Source: Microdochium bolleyi (Eukaryota; Ascomycota; Sordariomycetes; Xylariales; Microdochiaceae). From it: a DNA stretch of 64,000 nucleotides. The first letter of the stretch is position 1, and each line of letters opens with the position of its first letter. The stretch spans positions 124,001-188,000 of the forward strand of contig KQ964273.1 in the NCBI GenBank assembly GCA_001566295.1, given 5' to 3'. This document shows positions 34,401-45,176 of this stretch, piece by piece. The position numbers were made by a program, and so were the translations under genes. The notes under the pieces were generated by a model, which saw nothing but the letters and a program-made list of their open reading frames with translations, was not told the origin of the DNA and ran no database searches.

Positions 34401-36641
34401 ATGAATACGACGCTGCTATCCCCGCCGATGGAGGGGAAGCTGTATAAATCCCTGCGATAAGGTTAAATCCGTCTTCTGGAGGTTGTCCCACACCTTACTG
34501 GGACTCACTTTCACTGTAACTTGCGCACAGTGATATTGGCAGAAGTGAAACAGGGGTACCAGACGTTGTCCTATGTCTGGGGCGACTTTGCCAACCCCCT
34601 AGAAATTTCCGTCAACGATACAAAAATAGCTATAACCCGAGGCCTATTCGACTTTCTCCGCGAATGGAGCCGGCGAAGTATACCAGGTCTTGATTATGAA
34701 GGCTGTGGGGAGACTGAGACCCGGTTTCTCTGGATCGACGCGATATGTATTAATTAACAGGATGTGGATGAGCGGTCTGCTTAAGTCACTATTATATACG
34801 ATATTTACTCCTCCTCGAAACGCACTATCTCCTGGCTCGGACCTTCGACCGAAATTCGCGAAGAGCACCTACTCGAATTCGACAGTCTTGCTAAAGCTAT
34901 TTCTCAGCTACAATATGAACCACCATCTTTGGCGGTGATGCGCACGTTACGGACTACCCTCTGGAGGTATCACCCAGTCTATAAGTCCGAAGCCAGTACA
35001 GAAAACCCTGAGATGGATAAAAGCAGTGAAGAGAGAGGCACTATGGGAGACAATACGACATCAACAGCTGACTGGGATGCCTTCGCGAGAGGCCTGTTCC
35101 AGAACTTGGCAGAGGCCAGATTACGTTTAAACTCCGAGGGAGTGCCTGCCAGTAAACGCAACATGCTGCCGGGAAGTGCTTGGTTGACCTTCCGATCTAT
35201 TGCCACGCACGAGTACTGGTGGCGTGTCTGGATCAGGCAAGAAATCCTGTTGAGTGCAGACGTTATGTTATAGTATGGACATACCCATTCCCCTATATCA
35301 CGATAGGTCATTATCAAGGACTGGCTATATCGTTTTATAGCATATTCGAAGCCGGAGACGCTAGATAACCCTGTGTGGGAGGCACTACTCAATATAAGAC
35401 TCGACATAGTCGCCTACGGTTTCTTCCTCGATATATACGAGAGGCTTTCCACGCCATTCACATATCTGGATATTCCCGGTAGATCTCAATCCAGTAGCCT
35501 TTCTCAGCTGAGATACTTAGTTATTGGTACTAAGCACGCGCGAGTAACTGACCCTCGCGACAAGGTCGTTGCTCTCATAGGATTGTCGGGAGTGACATAG
35601 GCCTCAGCCTATTCACTGTCGGTTAAATAAGTATACACTGATCTTGTCATTAAAGCTTGGATCGGGGTCTAGGACGCCTCGTTCCTTGTTTTTGCTAGAT
35701 CGTTCCACGAGAATGAGAGGCTTTATGACAGGTCTCTAGGCCATCGGCTTTTCTTGCTATCATGGGTCCCGAACTGGGATTTGCTGGGACATCAGAAAAT
35801 CCCAGGATTCTCCCTTATAGCTGGAAATACAAGTGCTGGATTACCCCTGTCACGTATGAGCCTTTGCGATGCTGGACCTGTTTTAAAGGTTAAGGGACTT
35901 CTCGTCGACACTATCATATTTTGTTAATGGCCGTTGCTAGAGAAAGGGGTGTTTATCGACCAATTAATAGAGTATCTTTATAACTATAAAAACGACACCG
36001 ACCGGAACTGCCCTAGCCGAGACAGAAGCCGTGCTAAGTTCATTTTATCCACTCTTAGCCTAGACTACGGATAGGAACTCGAAATTCCTTAATACCGGGG
36101 CTTTGAGAGCGATAAGAAGAGGAAGCTGGCGTCAAGTTACCTCTTTCTTATTGTTTGTTTATAGAGCAGAACTACCGATGTTCAGTAGGCGCGGCCCCTG
36201 CGAGAATCTGACGGCGGTTAATCAAGGTTTCGAGCTATGTTTACGAGCGAGTGCGATGGTCTGGGCTGGACAGCAGATGAGCTCGCTACACTCGACAAGT
36301 GGCTGCTTAATCCGCCAGTGCCTCTTTAAAGACTGTTACTAGGGAGGCTCTTCCATAAACCTTTCCAGAAACTTCGATCGGTCGCTGACTCGAAGTAACT
36401 TATGATCGTTAGAAACAATTATATAGGGTGGGCACCAAGTGATGCAAAGGAAGGGGACTCTGTGTGGATTGTGCCTGGGTGCCCTACACTAGTAGTGCTC
36501 CGATAGGTTAATAAGGGATATTACGTTCACCTTAGACCATACTTTGTTTCGGGGCTAATGAATAGCGAGATGGTTCTGGATGTCCTGCGTGGCGATGCGG
36601 AAACTATTAAAATGGCAATGCGTACCGTCCATCTGAGGTGA
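34401..36641 (+). pseudogene. RIP-inactivated heterokaryon-incompatibility (HET-domain) gene
   Basis: One frame runs from ATG 34401 to TGA 36639-36641 (746 codons) without any frameshift but with 18 internal stops, 10 TAA and 8 TAG, and no internal TGA. HET landmarks are clear in this frame: IRLLEVVP, then GYQTLSYVWGD (near 34554), RFLWIDAICIN (near 34722), WWRVWIRQEI (near 35220), DPRDKVVALIGLS (near 35550), and a C-terminal NYIGWAPSDAKEGDSVWIV (near 36414). Several stops fall where the family usually has Gln, for example directly after ICIN. CAA/CAG to TAA/TAG is the CpA-to-TpA change made by repeat-induced point mutation. HET proteins trigger death of fused cells of unlike individuals; this copy cannot make a full protein. 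The surrounding 34.2-36.7 kb is visibly AT-rich. Confidence 0.9.
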
Positions 36642-37419
36642 TTCGGAAATGCGCTATGAACAAACTACGATTTTCTCCCCCCTTAGATATCTCGATCCTT
36701 TTCTTCAATTGTGCTCTTATACTCTCTCTTCATCAAAGTAGATTATCCGTGTGTAGCAATGAATGACCAAGATCCGAAACAAAGAGAGTCGTAAAACACA
36801 AGATTTTCTCAATGAAGTAATCACATGGGCTGACCGCATTCGCATGATAGCTAACCCAGCACAGGAGGGAGACTTGGTGGATTTCAAGCGCATGAGCGCA
36901 CGTTGATCTAGCGACGAGAGGCCACTAGATTGTGCTTCGGAATTGACTAAACCTAGACTACACCGAGTCTTCTACACACCACATAGTGAACAAAGTGCGG
37001 TGCGGCATATTCCGAACACTGTTCCGTGACGGTGATGTTGGTGCTGTTCGACTCCTGGCACGTAGCATCGTGGTATACCTTGATGTGCTTACACAAAGGG
37101 CAAACGTGTGGAAGACCCGGCGAGGACAGAACCGATCTGTGCTCCGGAAACGGCTTAATCCGCGATGCCGCCCAACGACACCAAGCTTTACACCTACAAC
37201 TCTTGACCGCCCACTTGCCAAGCACTTTCTCGCCGTGGAGGACCCAAGAATAACTTCATGTGCTATGACTAGATGAGGAGGTCATTGCGTGCTGCCCTGC
37301 CTCTCCCACGCAATCACTGCGCGTGTCGGGCGATCCGGGATCTCATTGGGGCCTCCTGGACCCCTGCTGTAGATCTACAGCCTGCTGCTGCTTTTTGGGC
37401 CGGCTATCTGTAGTGTGCG
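36642..37419. other. intergenic, no gene seen
   Basis: AT-rich after the HET pseudogene, then mixed. Overlapping frames at 36953-37276 on both strands are not convincing. Confidence 0.4.
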
Positions 37420-38070
37420 TGCGTGTGACACCGAGAGAAGGACAGTCTCACGGCATTGCAAGAAGCTGTGAGCACGACATTTGGTGGCAAAGTTGCGAAG
37501 CTCAGGTGGATGTAGATAAGGCGGGTGATTTTGGCAACGACCCTAATAGCTTCCCCAGTGACTAGGCGTACAAAGTCTTTGTGTGCCGCGGCGACTCGCC
37601 GACGGGCTGTTCTCCGGAAACCTGGGCAAGAACTGCCTCGACGGGTGCGGCACTGAGGTCTATGAGAGCTCCGGGAACGTGTTTACGCTGGGTGGTCAGG
37701 GAGTCTAGCAGGATGATGTATACGGTGATGTGCTTATTACCACTACTGTGAGTTCCCTGTTGTATACTCCGAGGTGTGCGCTTGCATGATTGCTGAGACT
37801 GTCTTTTCTAGTCAACTGCAACACTAGCTATAGCGATGACGACTCAAAATTTGGCTGGAATATAATCAAGTAGAATGACGGCTGGCCGGTAGCTGTACGA
37901 AGGAAGCTCGGTATATTGCTCGAGTGAGGGGGAACATGGTCTCGTGTGACGACCAAGCCAATAGGTCTGCTTGCGGTGTCGAGCTTGTGTACAGGAGAGC
38001 GGATGGGACGCTCAAATTTCTCGATCCTATGGTCGCATTTAATAGGAGGAACGCTTAGTCATTGATACTA
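37420..38070 (+). pseudogene. degenerate coding relict, unrecognised
   Basis: Coding-like stretches occur in different plus-strand frames, each broken by TAG stops: one around 37470-37600 (Cys/Trp-rich, reading ...WWQSCEAQVDVDKAGDF), one around 37610-37745 (NLGKNCLDGCGTEVYESS and later DDVYGDVLITTT), and one around 37815-37890 (VNCNTSYSDDDSKFGWN). A possible intron (GTGAGT at 37748 to CTAG near 37812) separates the last two, though the phase does not fit simply. Cysteine spacing suggests a secreted protein. I do not recognise the family. It may have been damaged together with the neighbouring HET gene. Confidence 0.35.
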
Positions 38071-39947
38071 TCCAAGACCGAAGGCTCCAGGCACACTATG
38101 ACCCCATGCAGTACTTCAACTGCCGGTGCTTACGAAGGCTCGGATGGGAAGAGAGCACTCCGAGCAGGAGTCAATGGCCCGGCATGGGATGTGGATAGGG
38201 GCACCAGCTCCTACCAGGCCCACCACATGAACCCCGTTGTCGCAGATTAAGCCAGGCTGAGATTAGCTCGTGGGACCACTGCTCAGGAGGTCGTCCAGAG
38301 AACAGACACTGGACGCACAGACACTTGTATGTATACTGTCCATGTTTGTGTGCTGAGTCGTTGCCGACGGTCTGAAGCGCAGATCAAAATACAATCTGAA
38401 CTTCTCGTTGCGTGTGGTTGCCAGTGCGACCTAGTCCGTGATGAGACGACATTGTTCGCGAGTTGACCCCGTGGCCACATCCAATCACCAGCAGTTTGGT
38501 GGGTTCAATCACTGAGAAAGGCTGATAAGTGCCAGTACAACAGAACTCGCGAGTTATAGCTAACATGCTGCACTGATAACGAGGAGCTGCAGAGCTGGTC
38601 AGCACAGCAGCTTCATTGCCTGACAAGGCCGTGAGCAGAGATGCCACCCAGCAGCGTTGTCTGCATCCACGGAGAAGTCTTCACCGGCGTAATGTGGATC
38701 AGACTTGTCGCTGCCCATGCGTCATTCAGCATTTTTTAAGGGTCCCCCGTATTCTTGGAGAGTGCTGCAAGACAAGACCCTTCTACCAGCGACGTTGTAG
38801 TATTGTTTCGAAGATCGTGGTAATCAAGCGGACGGTGGCGTTCCCTTTGCCGTGGCCTGAGGCTGCGCCATGGGCGTTGTGACACCTATTGAGCACCGCT
38901 TGTTTCCTGCGACTTCGAGACTTGCCTTGCGATGGAATGCGTGCTGGGGCGGGCTGGAGCGTGGGCCGGCCACGTGGACTCGCTGGAATGTAACCGGCCA
39001 CGAGGCGCCTGGCCAAAATTAGAAGCCCAGTCGAAAGCAACAGAGACATGTCTGAAACACACGTCGGCAAAAAGAGAGGCTGGCTGGCTGCTCGAATGCT
39101 GAGACGAAGCAGACCGACGGCGTTCGTCCGCCCCGGCTGCTGCATGCAGCATGTTTCCGATGACGCGGCAGGCTTCTGGGAGCACAGAGCCCCTGGGCAT
39201 GGTGCTTATTCTCGCGACTGGACCGGGCCTCGACCGCCACGATGGGGATCAAGCGGGGCCCTGTCGCTACATGTCGGGATGCAATCCGGTAGTCAGGCTG
39301 CGGGAGGCATGCAGAGGTATATGACGCCAAGGCAGACCTGGCCAAGGTGTTACTGTTGCGTTGCAGTATGGCCCTCAGCGGCCAGGTGCGAAACCCCAAG
39401 GGCCGCGTGCCCCCTGTTCTCTGTCGTCTTTGTTGCGGTCCGGCACTCCACATGCCAGGGGCCCTGCTGAAAACGGACATTTGCTGGACGAGGACGGCCG
39501 GGGGGCCCACCAACCCGAGGCAGATCGAAAGTCCCATGGGCCGGGGACCGCTACGATGTTTCTTGTTTCAATGTGTGAAGATGGGGCCATGTATCGGACA
39601 AGTGCTTCAGGCACGAGACACTTGCCAGGGCCTGCGCAGGGCCTACGCAGCACGCAGTCCAGTACGCGCAAGCGGGAAACAGCCAGAGTGGAGATCTACA
39701 CATCTCGCCTCTCGTGGCTCTGGCCAGCATTCCATAAGAAGGCGGCGTTGTCTGCAATTGTCTAGCAGCTATCCGTTCTTCTCTACACAGCATCTCAGAG
39801 CCGGACTCGAAACACACCTGTGCAATTAATATCTATTCCTTTCAACCACTTCCGACTTAATACCGACATCACCTGGTGTGATCATTGCATAAACGACTTC
39901 ACCCACACCCACCTACACATACAACATCAAGTCAAACTCAGTACATA
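38071..39947. other. intergenic, no gene seen; promoter side of second cupredoxin
   Basis: Overlapping GC-rich frames at 38783-39829 on both strands have no motif. The last 150 nt are C/A-rich, as is usual for the 5' untranslated region of highly expressed fungal genes. Confidence 0.45.
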
Positions 39948-40774
39948 ATGTGGTCCATCAACCTTCTGCCCATCTTCCTCGGCATTGCCGCCGGCGCCAA
40001 GCACCGCATCGACGTTGGCAAGGGCGGCCTGGCCTTCAGCCCCAACGAGACAAGAGCTGCCGTCGGCGACACGCTCGAGTTCCACTTCCACCCGAAAGCC
40101 CACAGCGTCGCCCGCAGCACCTTCGATAAGCCTTGCGAGGCTATGAACGTGGCGGGTTTCTACTCGGGCGCCTTCAATGTCAGCTCCGGCGAAGCTGTAA
40201 GTCGAGCCTGCGCTCTCCTCGCCCCCTTTTCTGGCCGCTTTGCTACCAAACCTCTGCTAACACCACTCCCTCACCCTTTCAGACCAGTGTCTTCGAGGTC
40301 TCAGTTAACTCGACAGACGCCATGTGGTTCTACTGCTCTGTGGCGACACACTGCGCGCAAGGCATGGTCGGTGTCGTCAACCCGTCCCAGAACAGCACGA
40401 CCCGGTCTCTTGCACTCTACGCGGCGGCCGCCAAGAGCCACACGGCGCCGATGATCGTGCCCCCGCGTCGGTTCGGCGGTGTCCTCAAGGCTGCCAACGG
40501 CACCACGGGCGGCGGCGGCAACGGTGGTGGCAACGGTGGTGGCAGCGGTGCCGGCAACTCGACCACCACCCGCACACGGTCTGCCGGCGCCGGCGCGACC
40601 GCGACTTCCCGGGGCGCCTCCGGCTCGGCGACGGGCATTGCGAGCATCACGGGCTCCGCAGCCGCGCCCTCGGCCACACGGCCCCCGGTCACCGCCGCCG
40701 CTGCTGGCGGTCTCCTGCCCCAGGGTGTCCCCATCCTGGTTGGTGTTGCTGCCGCTCTGGCCGCCGCCATCTGA
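39948..40774 (+). CDS. secreted cupredoxin-domain protein, probably GPI-anchored (copy 2)
   Basis: Exons 39948-40196 and 40283-40774 encode 246 aa. The signal peptide covers about residues 1-17. The cupredoxin domain keeps the copper ligands: His in KAHSV, then Cys, His and Met in FYCSVATHCAQGM. The intron lies at the same place as in copy 1 (15366-16103), directly after the stretch ending in SSGEA here and SSSSA there, which shows common origin. The linker is Gly/Asn- then Ser/Thr/Ala-rich, and the hydrophobic C-terminus (ILVGVAAALAAAI) fits a GPI signal. The copies have diverged strongly outside the copper site and lie 24 kb apart in the same orientation. Function as in copy 1: surface copper-binding protein of unknown role. 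Confidence 0.9.
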
Positions 40775-41255
40775 AGACACATACACAACGATCAAAGCAT
40801 GATCACGTCTGCATGGAGGAGGCCCTCCATAGCGTCGGTGCAGGAAGGAGGATGGCAAGGATTTCATGTGTCTCGAGCGAGCTGCTCGATAATTCTTCCG
40901 AGTTTGAACTTGCATGCGCGAGAGGCGGCCACTTTTGCGAGTATATACTGTCTTTTTCGGTAATCAAAATCTGTGTCGTGAAGTATCTGAGGGGTGCCCG
41001 ATGTCGTGAAATGAGTCTGTGCTGTCGCCTCCATTGTATCCCCGTCTGGGATGGACCCCAGACTTGGCGGACGATCCGTCTGCATGACGTGCTTTCCCCC
41101 TCACCTGTCAGCATCATTGCGCCATTCTTCATCTCCACACTACCGCCGGCGAGTATTTCACAAGAATGCCGGACTGTTTAGTGCCGCGTTGCTGCTCATC
41201 TCATCTGTCGAAACAATCGAGCTGACATCTCCGGCTCGAGAGTACCATCGCAACA
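40775..41255. other. intergenic, no gene seen
   Basis: Spacer between two plus-strand genes. Confidence 0.5.
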
Positions 41256-42851
41256 ATGTCCACTACCGTAACTCTGACCTCTATCGAGACAGCCTCGGTC
41301 ACACCCGCAGCCCTCCCGCCGCCGGGGCAGCCTGACATAGCGTATGCTCCGGACCGGGCGAAGTGGGAGGCCCGCACCGCTCGCCGTCTTGCTCAAGGTG
41401 GTCTGCGGACCACGCTTCCCGAGGGGTTCCCCAAGCAGCTTCAGGGCGAGCTGGTCTGGGATGGCGCAACGCTAACTCAGGAATATGACTGGACCTATGT
41501 CCTTAACAAGGAGCAACTGGCCGAAGTCGACGCAGCTCTGGAACATTTCAAATGCACGTACCAACCCTGCCCCTCCGTATAAGACTCCCAAGTTATATGA
41601 AAATGCCCCAATATCTAACCAAGGATACAGCCCTCAACCTCTCCCTCGGCCACGTCTCCCAGGCCACATTTCCCCTGCCCAACCTGCACGCCGAGCTGCG
41701 GCGCCTGTCCCACGAGCTGCACCACGGCCACGGCTTCTTCGTCCTGCGCGGCCTGCAGCCCGACGCGCACTCCCGCGAGGACAACATCATCATCTACACG
41801 GGCATTTCGTCGCACATCGCTGACCTGCGTGGGAGGCAGGACCACAAGTTCGGCGGGAAGCCTGCAGACGTGGTGCTCGCGCACGTCAAGGACCTGTCCG
41901 CCAAGGAGAACAGCACCGGCGGGGACGACGGGGACGACGGGGACAAGAGCAAAGAAACCGCCGGCGGCTCGGTGATCGGCAGCCCTGCGTACACGACGGA
42001 CCGGCAGGTCTTCCACACGGACTCGGGGGACATCGTGAGCCTGTTCGCGCTCGAGACAGCGCTGCACGGCGGCGCGAGCAAGCTCGCCAGCACGTGGCGT
42101 GTGTACAACGAGCTCGCGCGGACGCGGCCGGATCTCGTGCACACGCTCGCAGAGGACTGGGATGTCGAGGTGTAAGGGGTCATGTCCTGCCCAGAGCAGC
42201 AATCAGTCTTTTTGCTTGTAGCTTTTACTGATCCTTCCTGTTCGTGCTCAAGCAGATTCGACCACGCCGCCGGCAAAGAGTGGCAGACCCGGCCGCTGCT
42301 CTTCCACCAGCCCGCCACGTCATCGACGGCGGAGCGCGTCCTCCTGCAGTACGCCCGGCGGTACTTTGTCGGCTTCGGCGCCCTGCCGCGCAGCCACACC
42401 ATCCCGCCCATCAGCGAGGCCCAAGCCGAGGCGCTCGACGCGCTGCACTTCCTGGGCGAGAAGTTCTGCATCAACACGCACTTTGAGAAGGGCGACATTC
42501 AGTACGTCAACAACCTGGCTGTCTTCCACGCCCGGGACGGGTTCGTGGACGGGGAGGGAAAGCAGTAAGTCAATAATACTCTTCTGGTTCAGTCTTTTTC
42601 TGGCCCTTTAACCTCCCGTGTTCCCATGCACGAGTCTTGAGGACACTTGCTGGTCGAGATCGTTAGCTGATGGCTGCGGCACTTTTAGACGACATCTTCT
42701 CCGCCTCTGGCTGCGTGACTCTGAGAACGCGTGGCCGACGCCCGAGGTGCTGCAGACCAGATGGGAGCAGTTGTATGGCGGCGTGACTCCCGAAGCCTCG
42801 GTGCTGCCGCTCGAGCCGTTCATCAGGAGCGCGTCCAACAAGGGGCGCTGA
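41256..42851 (+). CDS. TauD/TfdA-like Fe(II)/2-oxoglutarate-dependent dioxygenase
   Basis: Four exons, 41256-41553, 41631-42171, 42256-42564 and 42689-42851, give 436 aa. The iron-binding HxD is in VFHTDSGD (about residue 255), and the distal histidine with its 2-oxoglutarate-binding arginine is in the RHLLRLWLRD region of exon 4. NNLAVFHARDGF is the usual fungal TauD-like segment before it. Such enzymes hydroxylate or cleave small acids or sulfonates using 2-oxoglutarate and oxygen; fungal ones of this size are found in catabolic and secondary-metabolite clusters. The first intron only keeps frame if its donor is GC (GCACGT at 41554) with acceptor ATACAG, which gives the smooth join HFKSLNLSLGHVS; a GT donor 4 nt later breaks the frame. 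The other introns have GTAAGG and GTAAGT donors. It neighbours a Gfo/Idh oxidoreductase and an MFS transporter. Confidence 0.88.
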
Positions 42852-43227
42852 TGAGGCTTGTGGTGAAGCATGGTTGTATTTGGACTATGCCGAAGTACTG
42901 TTCCGATGCGGCTGTCCCGAGTCCACTAATCGCAAAATCAAACCGTGTGGTCGAGGTTGGGATGCGCGCAATAAGCACGGAAGCACGCATAGCAGGACCA
43001 GATCTTCCACGTTGGAGTTACCGTTCGGTGTTCTGTTAGAACCACCATGGCCACTCATCTAATTCCCTTCTCATGGCCCTGCATATACGAGTCTCCATGA
43101 TGAATATCCAATCCAAGTGTGTCTGCCTTTTGTATTATTGGCCCCTGCCTTCATTCTATCGTGTATGACGCAGCCGATGGACGCCCTGCCCCAATCCCTT
43201 CCCCCTTCTTCCCACCCCATCCTCTCC
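42852..43227. other. convergent spacer, no gene seen
   Basis: Shared 3' region of the dioxygenase and the Gfo/Idh gene. Confidence 0.55.
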
Positions 43228-44547
43228 TCAAGGTATCCTCAACACATCGTCCACCCTTACAACCTGTCCCGTCGCGATGGACCGGTTCGCCGCGATGCCC
43301 GTCAATATCGACATGGCGCCGTCCACGTGGCTCGCGGCGCGCATGTACTCGTCCGAGACGGGCTCACCGAATAGATCCTCGAGCAGCACCGTGTCGCCGC
43401 CGCCGTGCGCGCCCACGCCCTCGGGGATCTCAATCTCGCGCGGCTTCTCGAGCAGCGGGCGCAGCAGCAGCTGGCGGCTCTCGATGGAGCCCTCGGCCGC
43501 CTGGTCGCCCCCGGAGTTGACGTAGCTGTTCTCGACGACGTCCATCTCGAGGCGGCCGCCCGTGCCGTTGAAGACGACGCGGAAGCCTTCCCAGGGGGCG
43601 TACGCGGTGAGCGAGTACGTCATGACGGCGCCGCTGCGGTACCGCACCAGCAGGCTCATCGTGTCCTCGATGCTGATGCCGTCGCTGAAGACGCCTTGGT
43701 CGCGGTAGTACGCGTCCTCGTGCTCCGCGTCGAGGTACATGGCCTTGAGCTGCGGGTTGTCGGCGAGGTGCAGCGCAAAGGGGTCCTCCCTGGCAGCCTC
43801 GCTGCCGTGGGCGCGGATGTACGACGCCCGGGCGGGCATCCCCCGGGCCTCGGCGTTCTCGCGGCCGTAGAACTTGAGGTCGCCCTGGGCGTAGACGGTC
43901 TCGGGGCGGGAGCGCAGCCAGAAGTTGACGAGGTCGAAGTGGTGCGTGGACTTGTGCACGAGCAGGCCGCCGCTGTTGTTCTTGTTGCGGTGCCAGCGGC
44001 GGAAGTAGTCGGCGCCGTGGGACGTATTGAGCATCCACTCAAAGTGCACCGAGGTGACCTTGCCGATGGCGCCGGACCACAGCAGCTCGGCGACCTTTGT
44101 GTTGTGCGGAGCGTAGCGGTAGTTGAAGGTGACGCGGACCGAGCTGGCCGGGTTGCGCTCGACGGCGGCGAAGATGCGCTGGGTGCGCGGCACGTCGATG
44201 GTCATGGGCTTCTCGGTGATGACGCTGACGCCGAGGTCGAGGGCGCGGACAATGTAGATGTCGTGGGTGCGGTCGATGGTGGTGACGATGAGGATGTCGG
44301 GCTTCGTCTGGGCAATCATGTCGTCGAAGCGGGCCGCGGTGAAGGTCGGGACGGCGTCGTGGCCGAGCTCGGCGAGCTTCGAGTTGGCATAGTCCATGCG
44401 CGTCTGGTTGGTGTCGCAGAGGCCGACGATGCGCGACGTCTTGCGGTAGTCGCGCGCGATGGACGTGTAGAAGAAGATGGCCCGCCCGCCGGTGCCGACA
44501 ATGGCATACCGCTTGAGGGGCGTCGAGGCGACGCTCGTGTCTGCCAT
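43228..44547 (-). CDS. Gfo/Idh/MocA family oxidoreductase
   Basis: A single 439-aa frame from ATG 44547. The N-terminal Rossmann domain begins with the dinucleotide motif (VGTGGRA, about residue 17). The EKP motif (ITEKPMT, about residue 112) carries the lysine that contacts cofactor and substrate. The C-terminal alpha/beta domain contains the HKSTHHFDLVNFW segment that supplies the catalytic His/Asp region. Family members oxidise or reduce sugars, inositol and related polyols, or remove side groups, with NAD(P). Length is near the upper end for the family, through a loop at about 235-290. No signal peptide, so cytosolic. It lies between a TauD-like dioxygenase and an MFS transporter, which suggests a small pathway for taking up and processing a sugar-like or acid compound; the compound is unknown. 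Confidence 0.92.
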   Translation of the reverse strand: MADTSVASTPLKRYAIVGTGGRAIFFYTSIARDYRKTSRIVGLCDTNQTRMDYANSKLAELGHDAVPTFTAARFDDMIAQTKPDILIVTTIDRTHDIYIVRALDLGVSVITEKPMTIDVPRTQRIFAAVERNPASSVRVTFNYRYAPHNTKVAELLWSGAIGKVTSVHFEWMLNTSHGADYFRRWHRNKNNSGGLLVHKSTHHFDLVNFWLRSRPETVYAQGDLKFYGRENAEARGMPARASYIRAHGSEAAREDPFALHLADNPQLKAMYLDAEHEDAYYRDQGVFSDGISIEDTMSLLVRYRSGAVMTYSLTAYAPWEGFRVVFNGTGGRLEMDVVENSYVNSGGDQAAEGSIESRQLLLRPLLEKPREIEIPEGVGAHGGGDTVLLEDLFGEPVSDEYMRAASHVDGAMSILTGIAANRSIATGQVVRVDDVLRIP

Positions 44548-45176
44548 GCTTGGTGGTAGTGGTGTTGATGACGTGCCTGGTGTAAATGGTGCAGTGCCTC
44601 CTTGCTTGGAGGAGCTATCAGGGGCAGCCTCACGATCTATAACAGCAGCAGCCGCCGCGACACCAAGAAAATATAAACTATCCTCTGCCCGCGTCTCCGG
44701 CCCCCTCCCCGATCACGGCGGGGAAGCCGGCGACGTCCCCCGCACTGTTTTCGCCCTCGTTAGGAGTCGGAGTCCGGGGAGAGATGGAGCGAAGACGCTC
44801 CCGGCGGCATTTTCCACCAATCACCAGACCGGGCTGGAAATGGTCCATCTCGCCGAGGTCCTCCCCCGCACGACCCGGCTCTGTGGTATGGTGGCGCAGT
44901 CTTGCACTCATGGATGGCTAAATGCATCTGTGGTCACGGTGCCGCTGACGGAGTCTTTCCCGGGTCGGAGGAAAATGCCCGAACAAGACAGGAAATCCCA
45001 ACTTTGGGCGATCGAGAATCGTCGCACAGATGAACTCTGCAAGACACGATGGACCTCCCAAGTCACGCTATTTCACGATTGTCCTCGCATTGTATTTGTT
45101 CCCATGCCAAGTCTTCTCTATATCTATATGCAATGCATTGCTGCCACTTTTCGACTAAACACCCCACTCCCCGATC
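44548..45176. other. intergenic, no gene seen
   Basis: 5' region of the Gfo/Idh gene and 3' region of the MFS gene. It has an AT-rich TATATTT-like stretch near 44669-44680. Confidence 0.5.

Noticed and set aside
35643..36641. Possibility that the HET relict is a live gene with many introns
   Set aside because: Splicing cannot remove single stop codons at 18 places while family motifs continue on both sides of each in the same frame.
38783..39829. Overlapping 100-170-aa frames on both strands
   Set aside because: All frames open by GC content; no motif, no splice model and no signal peptide in good context.
43405..44559. 384-aa Val/Asp/Ala-rich frame on the plus strand
   Set aside because: Exact antisense of the well-supported Gfo/Idh oxidoreductase; a shadow of codon bias.
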